From Sherwoodlollariibacterium sp049275655 (GTDB lineage: Bacteria; Omnitrophota; Gorgyraeia; Gygaellales; Profunditerraquicolaceae): DNA of 28,878 nucleotides. This document shows, piece by piece, positions 25,368 to 28,878 of the stretch. The DNA lies in contig JBASUY010000056.1 of NCBI GenBank assembly GCA_049275655.1, positions 1 through 28,878 on the forward strand, in the 5' to 3' direction. How positions within the stretch are numbered: position 1 is the first letter of the stretch; the number at the start of each line of letters is the position of its first letter. The notes beneath the pieces are model-generated. The model ran no database searches. It was not told the DNA's origin and saw only the letters and a list, made by a program, of their open reading frames with translations. Position numbers and translations under genes: made by a program.

Positions 25368-25389
25368 TCCTCTATAAAAAATTTAAGAT

Positions 25390-26163
25390 GTGTTTAAGCT
25401 TGCCAATAAAAAGCTAATTCTTTCCTTAAGCATTGTATTCTTTTTAGCCATTTTTATATTTTCTGTATCTATCTTCAAGAAGCCTATAAATAGTATTTTA
25501 AGGCTCCCCTTAATAATCTCTGCCAATCTTAAACGTCATATTACAGGGGTGGTCTTTTACCAAAAAAACCTCATTCAAAATGAATCCCTAAGAAGAGAAA
25601 TTGACTTTTTGAAGAACAAGGTTAACTCTATGAATGAGTATTATCTTGAAAATGCGCGGCTTAAACAATTACTTTCTTTTAAGAATAGTTCCCCTCTTAA
25701 ATTAGTCGCAGCAAGGGTAATTGCCCGTTCTGCGGATAACTGGTCAACAAACATTACAATAGATAAGGGTAGGCTTAATGGTGTTCGCCAAGGGATGAGC
25801 GTGGTTACTTACTTAGGATTAGCCGGTAAGATTGTAGAGGTAGGGCATAATTTTAGCAAGGTATCTTTATTAATTGACCCTAATCTTGGGGTATCTGCGC
25901 TTATCCAACGTAGCCGGCAGGAGGGGTTAGTCTCCGGTGGTTTAGGAAATAATTTAATTATGAAATACCTACCGGAAGAGTCGGATGTAAAAGTAGGGGA
26001 TACGGTTATAAGCTCAGGGCTTGATAATGCCTATCCTAAAGGAATTCTAATAGGAAGTGTGATAGAGATAGGCAGGGAGTTTTCCGGCTTAAGCTGTTAT
26101 GCCTTGATTAAGCCCTCGGTAAATTTTTCTAATCTTGAAGAGGTCTTGATAGTCATACAATGA
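25390..26163 (+). CDS. mreC: Rod shape-determining protein MreC
   Basis: Bitopic periplasmic scaffold protein of the elongation machine linking MreB, MreD and PBP2. 257 residues: N-terminal membrane helix (about 8-28), coiled coil (NESLRREIDFLKNKVNSMNEYYLENARLKQLL), then a beta-rich domain with VIARSADNWSTNITIDKGRLNGVRQGM and SGLDNAYPKGILIG. GTG start 25390 has only a weak Shine-Dalgarno. Its stop overlaps mreD by 4 bp. Confidence 0.94.
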   Translation: MFKLANKKLILSLSIVFFLAIFIFSVSIFKKPINSILRLPLIISANLKRHITGVVFYQKNLIQNESLRREIDFLKNKVNSMNEYYLENARLKQLLSFKNSSPLKLVAARVIARSADNWSTNITIDKGRLNGVRQGMSVVTYLGLAGKIVEVGHNFSKVSLLIDPNLGVSALIQRSRQEGLVSGGLGNNLIMKYLPEESDVKVGDTVISSGLDNAYPKGILIGSVIEIGREFSGLSCYALIKPSVNFSNLEEVLIVIQ

Positions 26164-26630
26164 GGCCACGTTTAGTTATTCTTCTTTTTTTCTTTTCTGT
26201 CATCTTTCAGGTAACTCTGGCAGATTATTTTAAAATCTTTGGCGTTAAGCCCGATCTTCTTTTAGTTGCGCTTTTTATCGGCGGATTATTCTTGGAGTTA
26301 AAGTGGGCTTTAGTAGCCGGGTTTATCTTAGGGGCGATAAAAGACGCCTTTTTATTAAATACCTTAAGCTTAAATACGGTGCTCTTTCCGCTTTGGATTA
26401 TCTTCTATTACAAGGTTTCTCGGAGGGTCTCTATAGAAGATAACCTTTCGCGCTCTTTACTCCTTGGGGCAATCGCTTTACTGAATAATCTTATCAGCGG
26501 GCTTTTTTTAATCTTTTTAGGCTCAGCAGCCCCTTTGGGCATCTTCCTTAAAATTCTCTTCCTCTCTTCACTATATACGCTTTTAGTTTGTTATCTTTTC
26601 TTAAGGGTTATATCAAAATGGATAGGGTAA
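26160..26630 (+). CDS. mreD: Rod shape-determining protein MreD
   Basis: 156-residue inner-membrane protein with about five to six hydrophobic spans (ILLFFFSVIFQVTLADYF, LVALFIGGLFLELKWALVAGFILG, SLLLGAIALLNNLISGLFLIF, LKILFLSSLYTLLVCYLFL). The KPDLLLVALFIGGLF and GFILGAIKDAF stretches are typical of MreD. ATGA overlap with mreC and overlap with mrdA fix it as part of the elongation operon. MreD is weakly conserved, so position supports the call. Confidence 0.88.
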   Translation: MRPRLVILLFFFSVIFQVTLADYFKIFGVKPDLLLVALFIGGLFLELKWALVAGFILGAIKDAFLLNTLSLNTVLFPLWIIFYYKVSRRVSIEDNLSRSLLLGAIALLNNLISGLFLIFLGSAAPLGIFLKILFLSSLYTLLVCYLFLRVISKWIG

Positions 26631-28321
26631 GGCCAGTATTCTTTGGTTTGAGCGCATTATTTATTTTAGTTATTTTAGGGTTATTTAACCTTGAGATAAT
26701 TCAGGGTAGGAATTTGCGTAGTTTGGGGGATAAGAATTGCATTAGGTTGGTCAGCCAAAGGGGAAGTAGGGGCAGGATTCTTGACCGTAATGGAGTAGTG
26801 CTAGCAGGGAGTAAGGTCTCGTATGATTTGCTTTTTATGCCCCAAGAAGGGATAAGAGAAGGTGCTTTGATAGAAAGGGTTTCTAAGATTTTAGGCAAGG
26901 AATATGCCTTAGAGTTAAAGAAGCTTCGTTTTGATTCTTCTATGCCGGTAGTTATAGCCAATAATCTGAAATTAAAGGAGGCAGTTTCTTTAGGGCAGAT
27001 TAAGATAGATTTTCCTTCCTTGAATATACGTTCTACTCCCTTAAGATTCTACCCTAATTCTAAAACAGCCTGTCACATCTTAGGTTACTTAGGCCAGATT
27101 GACCGTTGGCGGCTTACAAAATTAGAAGACTACGGGTATAAGACGAGGGATATTGTTGGTTTCGGGGGGATAGAAGAGAAGTATGATTATTATTTGCGCG
27201 ATGAAGAAGGGGGAGCCTCTTTTCAGGTGGATCACCGCGGAAGGGTTGTCCGCACTTTAGGCTTTAAGCCCCCGGTAAACGGAAAAGACGTAGAGCTAAC
27301 TATTGATATTAGGATACAAAGAATAGCAGAAGATGCCTTAGGCGGCAAGAAGGGGGCAGTGGTCATAATGAACCCGCAGAGCGGAGAGGTTTTAGCCTTA
27401 GTAAGCTCTCCGGGGTTTAATCCGAATGCTCTTTTGACTAAGGATAGCGATTCTTCGGTTCTATTTAATGACCCTTCGGCTCCTTTGATTAACCGCGCTA
27501 TTAGCGCCGGGTATCCTGCCGGTTCAATCTTTAAATTAGTAGTCGCTGCCGCAGCCTTAGAAAATAATAAAATAAATCTTAACACCTCTTTTCTCTGTCA
27601 GGGGCAGACTAAAGTCGGCAGGCAAAACTTTAAATGCTGGAGTACTCACGGCAATCAGGATATTATCCGCGCCTTGGCGCATTCTTGCAATGTATTCTTT
27701 TATAGGGTAGGATTATTAGTCGGAGCTCAGCTTATACATGATTACGCGATTAAGTTAGGTTTGTCTTATACAACAGGTTTTGACCTTCCCTATGAAAAGA
27801 AAGGTTTTATCCCTTCGCCTTTATTGAGGAAGTTAAGCGCTTTAAAGAATTGGTTTGATGGAGATACCGCTAATTTAAGCATTGGCCAAGGAGAGGTTTT
27901 GGTAACCCCTATACAGATAGCGCGGATGATGGCTGTCTTTGCCAACGGAGGGTATTTAGTCACTCCCTATATAACTAAATCTATTGACGGTAGGGGAATC
28001 TTAGGGCATCGTAAAAGGCCTGAGAGGGTGGGCTTTAAGCCAACTACGATTAAATGGATAAATGAGGGACTTAAGGGGGTTATAAGTTATCCTGAAGGGA
28101 CCGGTAATATTCTTTCTACCGTAGGCGTTAGCATAGCAGGCAAGACCGGGACTGCACAGGCTCCTCCTAAACTTTCGCATGCGTGGTTTAGCGGCTTTTT
28201 TCCTGTCAGTAACCCAAGGTTTGTTATCTGCGTATTTTTAGAACACGGGGGGCCGGGTTATTATTCATGCCTAGTAGCAAAGAAGATTATTGAAAATATG
28301 CTTGCTCAAGGATTGATATGA
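26618..28321 (+). CDS. mrdA: Penicillin-binding protein 2 (elongation transpeptidase)
   Basis: Periplasmic DD-transpeptidase that cross-links peptidoglycan in the elongation complex with RodA. 567 residues from ATG 26618: membrane helix (about 7-25), RGRILDRNGVVLAG pedestal motif, then the transpeptidase domain with SxxK as S303-I-F-K306, SxN as S356-C-N358 and KTG at 509-511 (AGKTGTAQAPP). An in-frame TTG at 26588 would add MLSFLKGYIK, but it sits deeper inside mreD and its residues do not fit the family start, so ATG 26618 is preferred. The TGA stop overlaps the rodA ATG. Confidence 0.96.
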   Translation: MDRVRPVFFGLSALFILVILGLFNLEIIQGRNLRSLGDKNCIRLVSQRGSRGRILDRNGVVLAGSKVSYDLLFMPQEGIREGALIERVSKILGKEYALELKKLRFDSSMPVVIANNLKLKEAVSLGQIKIDFPSLNIRSTPLRFYPNSKTACHILGYLGQIDRWRLTKLEDYGYKTRDIVGFGGIEEKYDYYLRDEEGGASFQVDHRGRVVRTLGFKPPVNGKDVELTIDIRIQRIAEDALGGKKGAVVIMNPQSGEVLALVSSPGFNPNALLTKDSDSSVLFNDPSAPLINRAISAGYPAGSIFKLVVAAAALENNKINLNTSFLCQGQTKVGRQNFKCWSTHGNQDIIRALAHSCNVFFYRVGLLVGAQLIHDYAIKLGLSYTTGFDLPYEKKGFIPSPLLRKLSALKNWFDGDTANLSIGQGEVLVTPIQIARMMAVFANGGYLVTPYITKSIDGRGILGHRKRPERVGFKPTTIKWINEGLKGVISYPEGTGNILSTVGVSIAGKTGTAQAPPKLSHAWFSGFFPVSNPRFVICVFLEHGGPGYYSCLVAKKIIENMLAQGLI

Positions 28322-28878
28322 AGAACTCTTCTTTAATAACTATACTTTTAATTGCAATTTTAATTTGTATATTAAGCGTCTTATCTATATTTAGCAGTAC
28401 CTTTCAAAGAGAGGGATTGGTTTGGCAGAATATATACCAGAGGCAAATCATCTGGATATCTTTAGGGATTATACTCTTTTTAATCATAGCAAATATTAGT
28501 TACCGTAGGCTTTGGGATTGGACTTATTTTTTATATGCAGGTTGCATTTTCTTTCTTTTTCTTGTATTCATTTTAGGTGCAGTGAAATTTGGGGCTCAAC
28601 GTTGGTTAAGATTCGGGTGGTTTAATTTCCAGCCCTCGGAGCTGGCAAAACTTGTTATGATTGTATTTTTGGCGCGTTATTTTAGCCTAAAGGACGAGAC
28701 TAATATAACTTTACTTGTAGGAAGGTTAGGGTTATTTCGTTCTTTGGTATTGCCGCTTTTTTTTATATCTATACCAATGGGGTTAATAATTGAGCAACCT
28801 GATTTAGGGACAGGGCTTTTAATATTTTTGACTTTTCTGCCCATGCTCTACCTTGCACAAGTAAGATTAAAGTATATC
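28318..28878 (+). CDS. rodA: Rod shape-determining protein RodA, 3' end cut by window edge
   Basis: SEDS-family peptidoglycan glycosyltransferase partner of PBP2. The first 187 residues are present and run off the window. ATG overlaps the PBP2 stop by 4 bp. Several membrane spans are visible, with signature QRWLRFGWFNFQPSEL, KLVMIVFLARYF, and EQPDLGTGLLIFL. RodA rather than FtsW is preferred because of the mre-mrdA context. Confidence 0.95.
   Translation, partial: MKNSSLITILLIAILICILSVLSIFSSTFQREGLVWQNIYQRQIIWISLGIILFLIIANISYRRLWDWTYFLYAGCIFFLFLVFILGAVKFGAQRWLRFGWFNFQPSELAKLVMIVFLARYFSLKDETNITLLVGRLGLFRSLVLPLFFISIPMGLIIEQPDLGTGLLIFLTFLPMLYLAQVRLKYI

Noticed and set aside
26588..26617. TTG at 26588 as mrdA start
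   Set aside because: Would extend overlap with mreD to 43 bp and adds residues not typical of PBP2; ATG 26618 is better.
1..28878. CRISPR arrays, tRNA or rRNA genes, transposase genes
   Set aside because: No regularly spaced repeats, tRNA-like arms, rRNA cores or transposase motifs were seen on reading the window.

Overview
The window looks like a chromosomal segment of an uncultured Gram-negative rod-shaped bacterium. The gene order and the style of the housekeeping genes (yggS-proC-mtnP-ileS-dksA/traR-lspA-lgt-rluD, then aroA, then mreB-mreC-mreD-mrdA-rodA, with heavy AGG and TTA codon use) suggest a member of the PVC/Omnitrophota neighbourhood. That placement is inference from memory of gene order, not from a search.

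Layout. (1) Positions 1-1134 hold the 3' part of a divergent ftsA that still ends in its amphipathic membrane helix. (2) Positions ~1135-14307 form an accessory island lying between ftsA and yggS, where ftsZ (often with pgeF) would normally be found; no ftsZ is present in the window. (3) From 14304 onward a housekeeping block runs on the + strand with very tight spacing: PLP homeostasis, proline and methionine salvage, isoleucyl-tRNA synthetase, a DksA/TraR zinc-finger protein, the two lipoprotein-processing enzymes, pseudouridine synthase, a coiled-coil membrane protein, EPSP synthase, and finally the rod-shape elongation genes, with rodA cut by the right edge.

The island has three sub-blocks. 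1253-8985 is a restriction-modification-like operon: a small ribbon-helix-helix protein behind tandem 8-bp repeats, a PLD-nuclease/SNF2-type helicase, a large Eco57I-type adenine methyltransferase with a C-terminal specificity region, and a protein with a DUF3883/PD-(D/E)XK-like domain. 9020-11226 holds a small zinc-site protein and two exported or membrane-anchored proteins with Asp-rich FG-GAP/EF-hand-like motifs. 11227-14307 starts with a degraded HTH gene behind a 10-bp perfect inverted repeat, then a 548-aa protein whose C-terminal ~300 residues are a clear piece of RNA polymerase beta' (second zinc-binding domain plus C-terminal clamp region, without catalytic loop, bridge helix or trigger loop) joined to an unrecognised N-terminal half, then a DUF4145-like protein, then a frameshifted membrane-protein remnant.

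The most unusual object is the RpoC-derived protein at 11705-13351. The four zinc cysteines keep the same 74/7/3 residue spacing as E. coli beta', although the part that would catalyse transcription has been removed. A second point of note is the housekeeping promoter directly before yggS, which places the predicted transcription start only a few bases before the ATG, implying a leaderless or nearly leaderless mRNA just downstream of the island.
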